Source: Apteryx mantelli
Taxonomy: Eukaryota > Chordata > Aves > Apterygiformes > Apterygidae
NCBI RefSeq assembly: GCF_036417845.1
Contig: NC_089979.1
Coordinates: 119,879,415 to 119,943,414, forward strand
Length of the DNA stretch: 64,000 bases
Direction of reading: 5' to 3'
In this document: positions 41,648 to 53,626 of the stretch, in pieces
Position numbering within the stretch: position 1 is the first letter of the stretch
How the letters are laid out: the number at the start of each line of letters is the position of its first letter
Translations under genes and position numbers: made by a program
Notes under the pieces: model-generated
Seen by the model: only the letters and a program-made list of their open reading frames with translations
Database searches by the model: none
What the model was told of the DNA's origin: nothing

Positions 41648-42340
41648 TTAGACTGATGCCCACCGGCTGCCTTTAGAGTAGCGCGGTGGAGGCGGTTCCC
41701 CCCTCCCACGCCGGCGCCGCCCCGCCTCAGCCCCTGGGCCGCCCGCGGAGGCGGCGCCGGAGCCGCAGCGGGAGCCGCGCGGGGCGCTGCCCGGAAGGCG
41801 GCGGCGGCTCGGGCCGGGGCCATGCGGGCGGGCGGCGCGGCGGCGGCGGCGGCGGGGCTGCTGGGGGCGGCGGCGGCGGCGGCGGCGAAGCTGGCGCTGG
41901 GGCCGGGGCCGCGGGCGCTGCGCGGCGCGGCGGCGGCCGGCGGCGGGGTAAGGAGGGCGGCGGGGCGCAGCGGCCGGGACTGCAGCCGGGGAGGTGGCGA
42001 CTGCGTCTGCTCTCCGGCAGCAAGCGCTGAAATAATCCGGGCTCCCCTCCCGCTTTGAAATCTTCAGTGCAGGGTAAAATAATATCCATGAATTAAAGGC
42101 TGTTCTTCACGCAGCCTCTCCTGACCAGCTGCTGAAAGGCCTCGCTCAGCCGTGAGGCCTTCCCGTCGCACCTGTGATGGAAAGCAAAGCCGCGCCGGCT
42201 GCCGCGCCGCGCCAGCTCTTGCCGGGGGCTCCCGGCGCGGGGCTGTGCCGGGCGCTCGGGCCGGCGGGGGCCGGGGGGCGCGGGCCGGGGCCGGGGCCCT
42301 GGCGCTGCTGGGAGGCGGGGTGAGCAGTGCGGAGTGGTGA
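41648..42340 (+). promoter_or_regulatory. TMEM42: CpG island and promoter of TMEM42
   Basis: About 700 bp of very GC- and CpG-rich sequence covering the TMEM42 start codon and the first part of intron 1. No TATA box was seen. Frames are open on both strands in parallel (for example about 41690-42030 plus and 41730-42090 minus) as expected for such composition, and only the frame starting at 41822 joins to the conserved downstream exons. There is a dip in GC around 42050-42150, then a second GC block (42150-42340). Confidence 0.75.
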
Positions 42341-45300
42341 CCTGACACCGGGGCAGGTCTGCTGATGTCTGAAAGGAAGGGACAGACAGGATACCGGGAG
42401 TGGCGAAAGCCCAACCCTGAAAGCCCTTTCGCAGCCTTTTTATGCCGTTTCTACTCCAAGAGCTGCGTGTTAGTACACTTGGATGCCAAACGTTTGTTCT
42501 CAGCCCTCTCTTTTGCTGGTAACTTTAGTCCCTCTCCATCTCTTTTGTCCCATTTCTGCTCCGTGGTTACAGGAAGGGTGAGCTGGAGCGGCTGAGCCCC
42601 ACTGTACCCCTCCTTGGTTGTGCTTTCTCTTGGGCGATCGTAGGGAGTGACTGCTGGTGCCTGTCGTGCTTGTGTTTCCTCAAACCTCTCTATATTTAAA
42701 GCTGCATAGGATGGGTGGCCGCTTCCCCCAAAAGAGAGTACGCTGCCCTTACCCACAGAGGTGAATTATAGCGCAGGCATGGCAAAGGTGGAGAGGCAGA
42801 AACACAGAAGATTTTGTATATGAGATTGTTGCTGAGGTAGCCTGCATATCATGAACACACATCAGGGAGACTTGGTTAGGCAAAGAGCAGAGGTTGCTAT
42901 TCACAGGGGAAATGTACATTTTGACTTGAAATCCAAAGGAAAACCCAGAAGAGAAAATGGATCTGAAAATACCCAGCCCTGTATAAGGAAAAAAAAAAAA
43001 AAAGAAACCCAATTAGTGTGATTATTAGAGATGGTTAAAAAAACAAAAACCCAATACTTGCCAATCCTGTTAATCCTTTCCAATATATCAAAAAGGTTGG
43101 TGGGAAGGAGAATCAAAAATGTTAAATCCTGATATTCAACCTGACCTCCCCTGACACCCCCCCCCCAAAAAAAAAAAAGAGATTTTGCTCTGCACTGTGA
43201 GGAAAAAAATGGAGTGTGGAATTACTGAAAATGCTGACAACATCTTTTTGGAGTATGTTTCTCCTTCTAAATTTACAGAACTATTGGCCATTTGTCAGTT
43301 ATTTGAAGCTATTTGAAACAAAATGTTTTGTTTCTTTTTTTCTAAACAAATTGGTTCCTCTAATTACTTCTTTCAGGTCCCTTTCAGGTGATAATTATGA
43401 ACCTAATTAATCTTTCTAGTGGTGATAGATAGTAGTTTAAAGTAAATGCCATAATGATCTTTCTAGTAGCTTAAATACTGCAGGACCTTACATTTAACTG
43501 TTTTGGAGCGCTCGCTGTTTTAATCCTGCACACTTGCTACAAAGGCGTTTCTGCAGAGCAGCTGCAAGGAAACAGAGATTCGGGGAGCTCTGTGTTTGAG
43601 AAGGAACTATAGGAATCTAAAAACAAGTGTAGGGGACCAGCAATCACTTGCAAAGGCTGGAAAGTGGCAGCAGAAGTTAGAAGAGTATTAATCCATCGTA
43701 GAGGTGTTGATGTAGGACAGCAGGATGCTCAACAGCCGCACCGAGACAGGTTTCCACGCCAGGAGGGTGTGATGCGATGGCCCAGCCTGAGAGCAGCCTG
43801 ACCATGAGGGGTCATTTCACCTGAACAAAAGCTTTTTTCTCTTTTTCTTTCCCCTGTCACCTGCCAAACTCCATTTAAATTTATTTCTGCAACTCCAGGG
43901 GTGATTTTGCATTACCTGAAATGTACACTGAAATTAATCTTCCCTTGGAAAAACAATCAGCCCAGTAATCCTTGACTCACCAGGCTGGCTCCGCCAAGGG
44001 GAGGAATTACACCTCCGTTCTTCCTGGTGGCGCGCGGCCGGGAGATGTGCCTGCCTCCGCCTGTGCGGGCCATTGGGGGAGCGCTCCTCGGGCCAGGGCA
44101 CCGAGGGACACAGCCTGGCTCCGTGCAGCCTTCCTCCCGGGCATGCGCCACCTCCGCACTGTGCTACGGCCCTTTCCTCAGCTCCGCATGGGAGGACGTT
44201 TAGCAACAGGTCCAACGTTGCTTCTGAAGATAAGTCTCTGAACCGCAAGCGGAGATGCTGTGGTGATGGGAACCAGTTTTGTTCTGCCGCAGATCATTCT
44301 GCGGAGTATCCCTGGCCGGATGGGACCTCCTGAGGTCTATAGTCCGGCCCCTGCCCAGCACGGGGCTGCCTGCCCCGGGTTGCTCACCACTGTCTCCAAC
44401 CAAGCTTTGAACATGTCCATGGGTGAAGATCTCACCAGCTCTGTTCCAGTGTTTGACCACATTCATTTTTGCTGTATCTGATCCAAATTTCCATTGTTCG
44501 GACCTGTGCTGGCTGCCCCTTGTCATATCCCAGCACACTGCTGGGAAGAGTCCAGCTACATCTTCTCTACACCCTCCTATGCGTAGTTGAAGTCAGTAAT
44601 GAGATCTTCTTTTCTTAAGGCTCTTTTTCTGAATGGCATGTCTTGGTGGCTGTTTCTGACCCTAGGAAGAACGTCCTGAATGTTGTTAAAACCCAGAGAG
44701 TGAAACGTGGGATAAGGAGCAGCCAGAGCAGGGGGGCAAACGCTGCTTGCTCCTGTATTAGCAAGCGAACCCTCGTCCCACAGCGGGCTGTAACACAACA
44801 GCAGGCGTCTTCCTCCGAAAAAAGGCAGCGCCTGGGCATGGTTATCTCTCTCTGCAGGGCTTGCCGCAGGGGCAGTGTGTCTCTGGGAAAGGCTTCGCAC
44901 CACAGAGCACTTGACAAGCGGGAATTTTGGGGGGCAGGTTTACAGCTGCCCTGGCAAAGTTGGAGACCTTTGCCAGGAGCAAAGAGGGGGTTGCACACCC
45001 CTGCACGAGCCCTCCCGGGGGTGAGGTTAGCCCTGGCGAGCTTGCACAAGCCACTGGGGGAGATTTTGCTTTATGGCCTTTTAACTTTGTTCTTGTTACG
45101 CCACCTGCTTAGGAAAATCCTGTGGCCTCCCCTCACTTACAGATCAAAATTTCTCCTTCCAAATGAGGACAGAAAAAGCATGGTGGCCCTGGTCGTTGGG
45201 CGAGCTGGCAGAGGACCACGTGCAGCCGTCCCCACGGGGCAGGCGACACCTCTCCGGTGTGTTTGTTTGCAGGCTCGTACCTACATTTGTGTCTGCTCCA

Positions 45301-47545
45301 AAGCTAATCCCCCAATGGGCTTTCGCTGGCAGAGAGCTGACAGGTGAAGAAGGCATGACCACCATGGGCTTTGGCAAAGCTTTGCTTTTTCTCACCTTCA
45401 CGTGCTCGCTGCATGTTTGTAAGAGTTTTTCTGTCAGTGGTTTCCTCACACGGGGTTTTCACATCAGGTACTCAACACCCAGGGACTAGGGCAGTGGCCA
45501 CAGCAGCTAAAACTGGGGGGGGGTAAAGACCTTTTAAGAGAAACTGCTTTTTTTTCAGACTGAAGCCTTTATTGGATGCAGCTGTGTGTAGATGTAGGGC
45601 TCTCTTCACGCTGAGCTTGTTGCCAGTGCAAGGGCTGCGTCATATTGTCTAAAGGGGGCAATTTGTCTTGAGAACATAGTTGTCTTCGAAGACCCTTGAG
45701 TTCAGAGGTGGTTTTGTTGCTGTTAAATGTTCATAGAAAATGATTCCCCAACCTCCCCCCCCCCCACACCCAAGCTCCTTTCTTTTCCCAGAGGATCTGC
45801 CTTTGCTGCGGCCATAGGGCAGGCCAGGTCACAGGAGGCCAGCGACAAGCAGCGTTTTGGGACTGCAGTGGCTTCAGGCTGAATTCATGTTGTACGATGG
45901 ACAGATCCTGGACCACACACCGTGCCTGCATGCATGGTGTCTGCGTTCTCTGCCAGGACTCAATTTGACCCTCTTTCATATATCTAGACATAAGTGAATT
46001 GCATTTCACTGGATGACACCTGCACCAAGTCCTGAGTCTGAGAACTTTCTGGACTTTGGTTTCTGACATTACAGCTGCTGTATGTTGCCCTGGTGCTTTT
46101 CAGCTTGTAGTCTGAGGCTGGATTCATTGCAGGACATGTCAGAGCCGCAGGTCCAGGGGTCCTTTCTTGCTTCTGTTGCCTTCTGTGATTCAATATATTT
46201 ACAACTCATATTCATCATCATTTAATAACATTTGTACTTCAGTTTCAAGCCAATGCCATTTGGGTTTGCTCCAGGTGCCCATGAAATAGTGTGGGTGAGT
46301 GACTGGTCAGTGAAAATATGTGGGTTTTTCCCTTTCATTCTACAGCTGGATGTGCTGCTTCGAGGAGGCTGCTTTGGTTTGGTGTTTGCATGCAATGCGG
46401 TCATGTGGACGGTCTTTGCAAAAGCCCTGCGACTCTCCTCCTCCTCGGCTGCTGCCTCGGTGACCACAACAGCCTCCAACTTTATCTGCTCGGTGAGTAA
46501 GTTCGTCCCAGAGGTGCTGGAGCCTGCAGAAGTGCAGTGACATAAGAATGGTCCCGCTGGGCAAGACTGGTCCTAGCTCATCTCCCAGTGAGACAAGGGG
46601 CATCTCTGGCCACAAAGGGAGATTTCAGTACCCCTGCGTAGGCAGACGTGAAATAGTTGTATTGGGTATCACCTGGTCTGACCTCTCTGTGTAGGTTTTT
46701 CTGGGTAATGCAGGAAGAGCGTTGCTGCCAAGCACAGTATCTTGTGGTGGCTGCAGTGTTTACTGAGCTTTTCTAGTTGCCTGAAATAAAATGGCACGGT
46801 GAGAACTGGAGCTGGAGACTTTTCCTTGTTTTGCTTTTGCTTTAGCAAAACCTCACTTGTGGCAAGCTAAAGCTACCTTAGCTGGGTGTGAATATTCACT
46901 GTGAGAGCATTTTGGACCTGCACGTTTTTTCTGCTTTCTTTTCACACTGTTAGTCTTGTTTCTCTGCTCTGACAATTCCCAGCCAGTCTGTAGAACTGTC
47001 CAAAACACTTTGAAACCAGTGGGACCTCTTTTTTATTGACTTGAGTAGAGTCTCGGTTCCCCAGAGTTGCTGAGAAGGCAGCAAAACAGGTGCACGTCTG
47101 CCAGAATTCTGTTTGGGGACCCCAGTGTGGCTGTGCTTCCCAGCCTGGATGCCAGAGTAGGTCTTTCTCAGCATTAGCAGCAACACTTTGAAGCGGCAGC
47201 AGCAGCATCTCCGTTGGTGGTCCTACCAGGAGTTTTCTTAAGCAGGTTTTTCCTGCCTGGCTCTCCCAGCAATATGAATTCTGACATCTCCGAAAAGGCA
47301 CTGAGCAGTTTGCTGCGGCCAGCCTGCTCCACCGCCCTGCTGTGCCGCGGGCTTTGCAGCAGCCTGGCCCAGCAAAGCTTTCTCTCTTTCTTGTCCTTCA
47401 GGCCATCCTGGGCAAGCTGCTCTTTGGGGAGACGTGGACGCTTCTGTGGTGGGTTGGCCTCACTGTGACGCTGGGCGGCCTTGTGCTGCTGCACACCGCT
47501 GCGCCCCAGGCAGCGCGGCTGCCGACGGAGGAGAAGGAGAAGTGA
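41822..47545 (+). CDS. TMEM42: TMEM42, three coding exons, 138 residues
   Basis: A small multi-pass membrane protein related to the EamA/DMT transporter superfamily; its substrate is not known. Exons: 41822-41947 (42 codons), 46346-46492 (49), 47402-47545 (47 plus TGA). All junctions are GT-AG and phase 0. Exon 1 is alanine-rich (20 of 42) around AAKLALG, aligning with AASAKLAFG of human TMEM42. Exon 2 carries NAVMWTVFAKALRLSSSSAA, matching human [20 protein letters not shown]. Exon 3 has LGKLLFGE, then LWWVGLTVTLGGLVLLH and a charged tail ending EEKEK. Human TMEM42 is 159 residues and has about 32 extra N-terminal residues; here no in-frame upstream ATG was found, and the Met at 41822 aligns with the internal human MRRRFWG. 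The gene follows KIF15 on the same strand as in human. Exon 1 assignment is less certain than exons 2-3. Confidence 0.9.
42152..42319 (+). other. GC-rich segment ending in a donor: possible alternative first exon of TMEM42
   Basis: A second GC-rich block in TMEM42 intron 1 ends in a strong donor (GGCGG|GTGAGC, exon end 42319). The frame compatible with exon 2 has no ATG. The ATG at 42177 would enter exon 2 out of frame and soon stop. If used, it would give a noncoding or poorly coding transcript. Seen: composition and donor. Inferred: exon status. Confidence 0.3.
42341..46345 (+). other. TMEM42 intron 1 body; no further gene seen
   Basis: Intronic sequence of mixed composition with homopolymers C10A12 (43157-43178) and C11 (about 45755-45765). 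Several frames of 100-230 codons between 43.9 and 46.1 kb overlap one another on both strands, with no recognisable domain and no matching splice context, so I do not call them genes. The A-rich run at about 42990-43004 lacks a retroposed gene. Confidence 0.55.
46535..46615 (+). repeat. Possible ancient amniote interspersed repeat fragment
   Basis: The text 'gacataagaatggtcccgc' then 'tgggcaagactggtcctagc' and 'tcatctcccagtgagac' resembles a widespread reptile/bird repeat of the form CATAAGAAYGGCC, TGGGTCAGACC, GTCCATCTAGCCCAGT. It sits just after the TMEM42 exon 2 donor, in intron 2. The family name is not certain to me; recognition is from memory only. Confidence 0.45.
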
Positions 47546-49440
47546 GGAGGACAGGAGGGTGCCCTGAGCGGTGCCACCCCTCATGAGAGGTCAGCTGCCA
47601 GACCTGCTTTGCGTCTCCGGAGGGTGCTGACGGGCGATGCCGTCCCCTATGGACATGGTGTGCTTAGCACTGCTGGGCCGATGGGTTAAGAAGAAGAGCA
47701 TGCCGCTGCACATGTTCAGCGTGTGGCATTGGCAGGGGGATGGTCCAGGAGTCGGGCAAAATCTGCTCTCCGCAAACTTCTGGACAGCTCACCAAGTAAT
47801 TATGGTTTTGTACTTAAATAAGGCTGAGATTTGGTTTTGTGTGTCAGCATTTGGCTGAGCCAGATTTCCATCCCCCTCTTCTTTATCCTTGGGGGTCCGG
47901 AGGGTTGTGGAGCCAGGAAATGCAGCTGCGGCAGTCTATGGGAGAGCTGGAGAAGACACCATTTCATCTACCGAGGTGGGCTTGTTCCTCAACTGCCTCC
48001 AAAATGCTGGACCTCTGCCGCTGCCTTGCGGAGGTTCCTTAAAACAACTCTGAGTGGGAAGGTTCCTTTAGCCTGGTAACGCTTCCGTTGTTGACACCTC
48101 CTAATTCTACCCATATCCTCCTCACCCCATGCCCTATTTCCGTCTTTTCTTTTTGCGCCAGAGTGCCTATGCCAGTCACAGGCATTCAGACTCACTACCC
48201 TGTTTGTGTGCTTATCTGTTTATTAGCAAAGGCACACGCTACATCTTTCCTGGTAGGTGAGCACCAGCGTTTCCAGATGTGTGGTAGTGGTGAACTCCTA
48301 TGGTGTGTCAGTAATGACTGTTCCAGAGAGAGGTGGCCTCTTCTGAGTCAGTATACTGGAAATAGAGACCAGAGGCTTATCAGCTGCTCTTCCTCTTCAC
48401 ACCCCATTGCTGTGGAGCTTTCTCCATTTGGGGGTAGAAAATTGAAAGTAAATATGGTGACTGTGGAAGGTTCCTGGGCATCGGTACTTTTCCATAAGAG
48501 GAACTGGCCTGAAATAGAAAAGCAAACAAATAGCTGTTGAAGCTGTTGACATATCTGCTCTGCTATTTATGGTTTCCCTCTCTGCCTCTGGAAATGTCCC
48601 TGTGCTTGTCATAGGTTCTCATTGTTTGGGAAACTGTGGAGCATGTAATTAGTTCCTTCAGCTTCCCCAGTCAGTCACATACACCTTTTCACATGCCATC
48701 TATATCTGCTGCCTATACTTCCCACTTTCCTATTCCTGACATATTGCTCATTTGGATGTAAGATTGATACAGTTAAGGCTTTTTCCTTAAACTTAACCAG
48801 GATGGATTTTTGATCACCATCACTGGTCTCATGTAGGTCAAACTGTGATTTTTGGTGAAGAGAACAGTGTGCATGAACCACTAGCAGTTTTCATTAAGGG
48901 TATGCATGTTCAGTGCAGGTTATGTGATAAAAAGCTCTCCACAAGCAGAAAGGGGTACAGCGAGCCCATGGCGGGTGGGGGAACCCAAATAGTCCCCTGC
49001 CTGGCTGCTCCCAGGCCCATCGCAGGAGCACGCTCAGCCCAGCAAGGGCTCTCACCCTCACAAGCTCAGAAGAGCGCGGAGGTGTAACGGCATCTGGGGC
49101 ACCCAAATTACCTATTCAGAGGAGCGACACCCTGTCTGGCTCCCTCAGGGCTCCCCCAGGGGAGCATCGGCCCCGTGGTGACACCGGGCACAAGGAGGCC
49201 GTGGGGGCAGCTCTCCTGAGCACCTTTTGGACTGGGGGGGTCCCTGCCTCGGGGAGTTGGACACATTGTGGGGTGCAGGGGAAGAGCATTTGGGGATTGC
49301 ACAAGACTTATTACAGGGCAGTTGCAGGAGGACCCAAAGGCAGAGAATCCACACCAGGGATCTGGGTAATTTGGGGAGGAACAAACGCGGGAAACGAGAG
49401 GGATAAGAGAGCAAAAAGGGGCCCGGTCAGGTGGAAATGG
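47546..49440 (+). other. TMEM42 3' region and intergenic sequence
   Basis: The TMEM42 3' untranslated region starts here. No canonical AATAAA is close: the nearest candidates are a TTAAATAAGG at about 47814-47823, followed by a G/T-rich stretch, and ATTAAA at 49506-49511. No protein-coding similarity was recognised in the remaining sequence. Confidence 0.5.
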
Positions 49441-49700
49441 GGCTGATCGTTGTGCTTGTCTGGCCATGCGCTGTGCCTGACCAGTGCAGTCTGTCCTGTC
49501 TTCTTATTAAATCCATTTCTAACTATTTTACTGGGTGAGGATCTCTCTATTCTGCATGTGTGTGTGCGTGAGGGAGTCTGCACCAGCAGCTGGAGTGGAA
49601 CCGTGGGAGCACGTATGTCCAGGTGCCAGCAACTGGGGAGGGCAGGGGTCCAGGTCCAGTTACCGGGTGGGCTGAGGGTCTCAGCCCAGCTGCTGGAGGA
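49440..49700 (+). repeat. Unclassified repeat-like segment, possibly LTR-derived
   Basis: This stretch holds TTATTAAATCC (poly(A)-signal-like ATTAAA at 49506-49511), followed by a T/C-rich and TG-rich part ('ggatctctctattctgcatg') and a G/C-rich part with the doublets 'gtccaggtgccagcaactgg' and 'gtccaggtccagttaccggg'. The order hexamer, then G/T-rich, resembles an LTR R/U5 region, and the phrasing looks like a repeated avian element, but I cannot name it and did not find paired LTRs. Confidence 0.25.
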
Positions 49701-49888
49701 TACACACACACGCACACACGCACACACACATATATATGGATGGATATATGTATGTATATGTATATGTGTGTGTATATGTATGTATATGTATATGTGTGTG
49801 TATATGTATGTGTGTGTATATGTGTGTGTGTTTTTATATATATGCATGTATGTATGCATATGTGTGTGTTTGTGTGTGTGTGCGTGTC
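49701..49888. repeat. Compound CA / TATG / TG microsatellite
   Basis: About 190 bp: CA/CG alternation (49701-49730), TA and GGAT units, then many TATG/TGTG units. The CA part at the left and the TG part at the right are complementary, so the tract can fold on itself, and alternating purine-pyrimidine sequence favours Z-DNA. It keeps long frames open on both strands (up to 274 codons on minus), all low-complexity artefacts. Confidence 0.92.
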
Positions 49889-52800
49889 CATGTTGATCCA
49901 TGTGTTCAGCTCTGTGTATAATGTATGTATGTGTTGGTGTGGGCGCCTGCCGGGAGCACACGCTCAGCCCTGCTCCTGGGCAGACCTGGGGGCATGGAGC
50001 AGCAGCAGCCTTGACCCGCTGGGCTGCCGGGTTCAGCCTCCGCACCAAACAGCATCCCTCCCCCTCACTTGAGCTGGCAATCCTTTTACCTTTTGGTGAA
50101 CTGGAGATTCTCAAGAAACTTTTTTTTTCCCCCACATCTGTGGATGATGCTGTTTTCTTTTTGCGCAGTGTATTTAACCAGATTGCTGGTACCTACACAC
50201 ATGATAAATTTGGGGTTAGGAATGCTTGTCAGGATGAGATGCATGTCTATACATTACACATGTTAGGAATTATCATTTCTAAGGTGTCAGCTTCTTTCCC
50301 CCACCCACACAGGCTTGTTTTACTTAGAAAGTTTTTAATGGCGATCCTAATTGAGAAACATAATGATGCCTAAAAATGTATCACGCCCATGATATCACCG
50401 GTTCACCCTGAGCTTGCCAGGCTGTCTGTGTCTTCTTGCAAAGGCAGCGAGTCATGGTTGTGGCATGTGCGCAGAAGCTAAGGACACGTTTCGGAGCCTC
50501 ATTACCAGAAGCTGTCAGGTCTATCTTGACTGGCAGATCTGCTCGGTGTCCAACAGGAGATTGAAAATAGACTTGCAGAAAGAGATGCTGCTGGAGCTGG
50601 GTTTGTGCCTTTTCCTTCTTTGTGTCAGAAAGGCGTAAAGCCTGTGCCCCCCAGAAGAGGCTGTTTGCTCTAGGTCCGCTGTCTGAAGAGGGTGCCCCAA
50701 CTCATCACATCTGGCACCCATGTCTCAAGAGAGGCAAGGTCTTTAATTCTGCCTCTGTATATGTGCCCGTAAGTCTTTCTCTCCAAAAAAGAAGAATTGG
50801 CGCATATAATGGAAAAGTGAGCAAAGCGCTCTGAGTGCTTTTTCTCATTAGAAATGTGGGTCTTTGTGGGTAGGAAGATTTGTCCAGCACCTGCCGAGAC
50901 AGAATGAACGCAGCACACTCAGCCGCCTAGAAAGTAGAAACCTGACGTGGTGACAGACTGACAGAGAAGGAAGTATTTTTTGTTTGATTAGTTGACTGAT
51001 ACCTGGTGATGGTTGGTTTGAATCTGTTTAATTGAAGTTCAAGCAGAAACACAAACATTTGCCAGACTTGGTCTGACACAGGCCGTCTAACCCAGAGTGA
51101 CTCACAGCGGATGAAGGCGAGTCCTGCAGTCGGTGGCAGAGGCACCAGCGAGCCGGGAAGAGCCTGGATGCTGCAGCCAGCAGCTGCAAATGCCCCCTGT
51201 GAGGACAGGAGGCAGCGGCTGGGAAAAACGGGAAATTAAGATGCAACTTCCCTCATATATCCGAGGAAATGACAATGACGAGTTATATTTTTACATTGCA
51301 AATGCAGCAAAGTCTCCTTAGCCTTTGTACATTGCAGTGGTGTAACGAAGGCCGCAAGCCTGAGTTGTTTGCCCTTGGATGTGATTTTACAAGACTTATT
51401 GACTCAGTCAGCTGGAAGCTGTGGCCCCTCCATGAGACAGGCTGGAGAAGGACCCGACTGTTGAGGCTAACAGGATTTCTGGCTTTGCTGAGCAGTGATC
51501 CCCAGCTTGCCCCAGGCCACCAGGACCTGCTGTGCGACGGCATCCACGTGGCAGCAGTGGTGACCACCCATCTCAGGGTGGCTTCCTTCTTGGCTTAGCA
51601 TATACTCGTAGTAAAACGCAAAATGTGGAGTTTATACCGTATCCTGCCATACACCATAGTCCGTATTCTCATTGGGATTGTCCGTGAGCAAAATGCTGGG
51701 GGATTTCTACCAAATGGGAGTTTAGCTCACTGCCAAGTCTGTAGCTGGAGCCCAGAAAAAGGAGAAGTTTATTCTTCCCATTCTAGCTTGCACTGCTTGG
51801 TTAGTTTGGCCGTTTCCCCACCTCCTAATGTACCTTTGAAATGATTTTTAACACCACTTCCTTGTAACAGTGTCATCATTGCCGGTAGAGGCCTAGAGGT
51901 GTTTGTGCAGAAAGCACAAGTGTTTTACCTTTGTGACATTTGCGCTTAAGGCAGAAGGCAAGAACATAAACAAGGTTGTAAATGGCCTGGACAGCACTTC
52001 GTGAGTGCTTGAGGCTGGGAACCAAAGCTGGACTGCTAGCTCCAGCCCCTGTGGGAGGGAAGGATTGCCAAGCAGGGTGCAGTTTTCAGCAGAATTCCCT
52101 TCCTCTGCATTTACAGGGTTTGGCCCGTCTCTGCAGGCGGTACCTGTCGGCGCAGGGCCGGGGTTGCAAGGAAGGCTGCGATCACTGTACAGCACAAGGT
52201 TGCACTTCTGGTAACTGCTTTGTGTGCGGTCACTCAAAATGCAGCTGGAGATGACTTCCAAAAGCAGCACTGGCATTTCCAAACTAAAACCCTGTCCAAA
52301 GCTCAGTAGCTGAAATTTTGTATTTGCACAGACTTTAGACCACACACACAAGAAAAGTGATGTGAGGCTAATGAGTGAGCTGTGCATGATTAGCGCACCG
52401 TTCAAATGTGGTAGACCTGGCCAAGTAAACTGGCTGAAGATCCTGGCCAACTGTAGCACCTTGGCTTACAAGGCCAGAAGGTGGATTACCCTTACGCTGG
52501 AGATACCATAGTATGTTTGTATGGTGCTTCTTCACAGTTCAGCTGAGGTATTTATAGAGAAGAGTCTCACCAAAACATTTGCCCTGAAACTCCAGTGAAA
52601 TACCACTTCTGTTTACACACTGCAGAATACATCTCCCAGGCCTTGGCTGTAATGGGTCTCTCCTAAGCCCTTCCCTCATTCTTTAACACAACCCTAATTT
52701 TTTAAGCTGGTGCATTGTTAACGGTGAGGCTCACAATGCTGCAAAGATTGAAGTAAGTATGCTTGAGTTAATGGTGGGAAGTGTTTGAAAAAGCTGTTTT

Positions 52801-53626
52801 ATAAACAAGGTCCAAGGATATTCTATCCTAAGTCAAATAATACCTGATACACCTTTACAAGGAACAAAGCCAAACCAGATTAGAGTTGCAATTGAACCTG
52901 AAAGCATAGTTTGACTTGATTAGATAAGGAGCTCTACGCAAAACCTTTCAAATGCCCCTGTTGTCATTGTCAGTGAGCCACTGAAACTTGGAAGGAGTGT
53001 ATGGTAGATCAGCCACAGCTCATATCAAAATAACTTAATCCAGACCATGTTTTATCAAAGTTGCATGGGTGATAAGTAGCAAAAGTGGATATGATAAATA
53101 AGATCACTAGATTATTCTGCTGAGTTTGGAGTATTTAAAAAAAGCCTTATCTTTCCAAGGAATTCTATTCAGAGTCAGTTTAAGTTGATTCAGAGAGCTT
53201 AAATACTGATGATACTGCAAGGGTGTCAGACACACACTTAATTGCACTAAAGCACGGCAAGTTTTGGTGTGTCTTCTAAGAAGGAAATCTTGATGACTCA
53301 ACCCACAAGAAGAAAAGTGCTGTCATGGATCTGAGCTTGGCTGTGAGACAAAAAGCATGAAGCTAGGAATAAATTGGCAGTAATCCTGATGATACTTTTG
53401 TGGTAACAATCACACAACAAGATGTTCAACTCAGTTTCTACAGACGAGAAGCAGTGAGCCTCACTTTTGAAGGTTTGTGAGCTGCAGAGTAGCATCTTGC
53501 TCACAAAAAATCCACACTTTGTGCACCACCGCAGGGCCAGGGTCAGGGCCGGGCCAAGGCCAGGCTGGGCCAAGGCCGAGCAGCAGCAGGGACAGTAAGG
53601 GCTGTCGGTGCCCCCAGGGCCCAGAC
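49889..53626. other. Intergenic sequence, no gene recognised
   Basis: Mixed-composition sequence between TMEM42 and the CR1 copy at 53.6 kb. Frames of up to 188 codons (minus, about 51.9-52.5 kb) have no recognisable domain, no splice context tying them together and no coding character. No RNA gene was recognised. Confidence 0.5.

Noticed and set aside
49311-50135. Long minus-strand open frame (274 codons) and overlapping plus-strand frames
   Set aside because: Most of the length is Thr/His or Val/Cys/Tyr cycling from the CA/TG microsatellite at 49701-49888. Both strands are open at once and no domain is visible.
51893-52459. 188-codon minus-strand frame in the intergenic region
   Set aside because: Composition and order of residues look random, with no recognisable domain or splice context.
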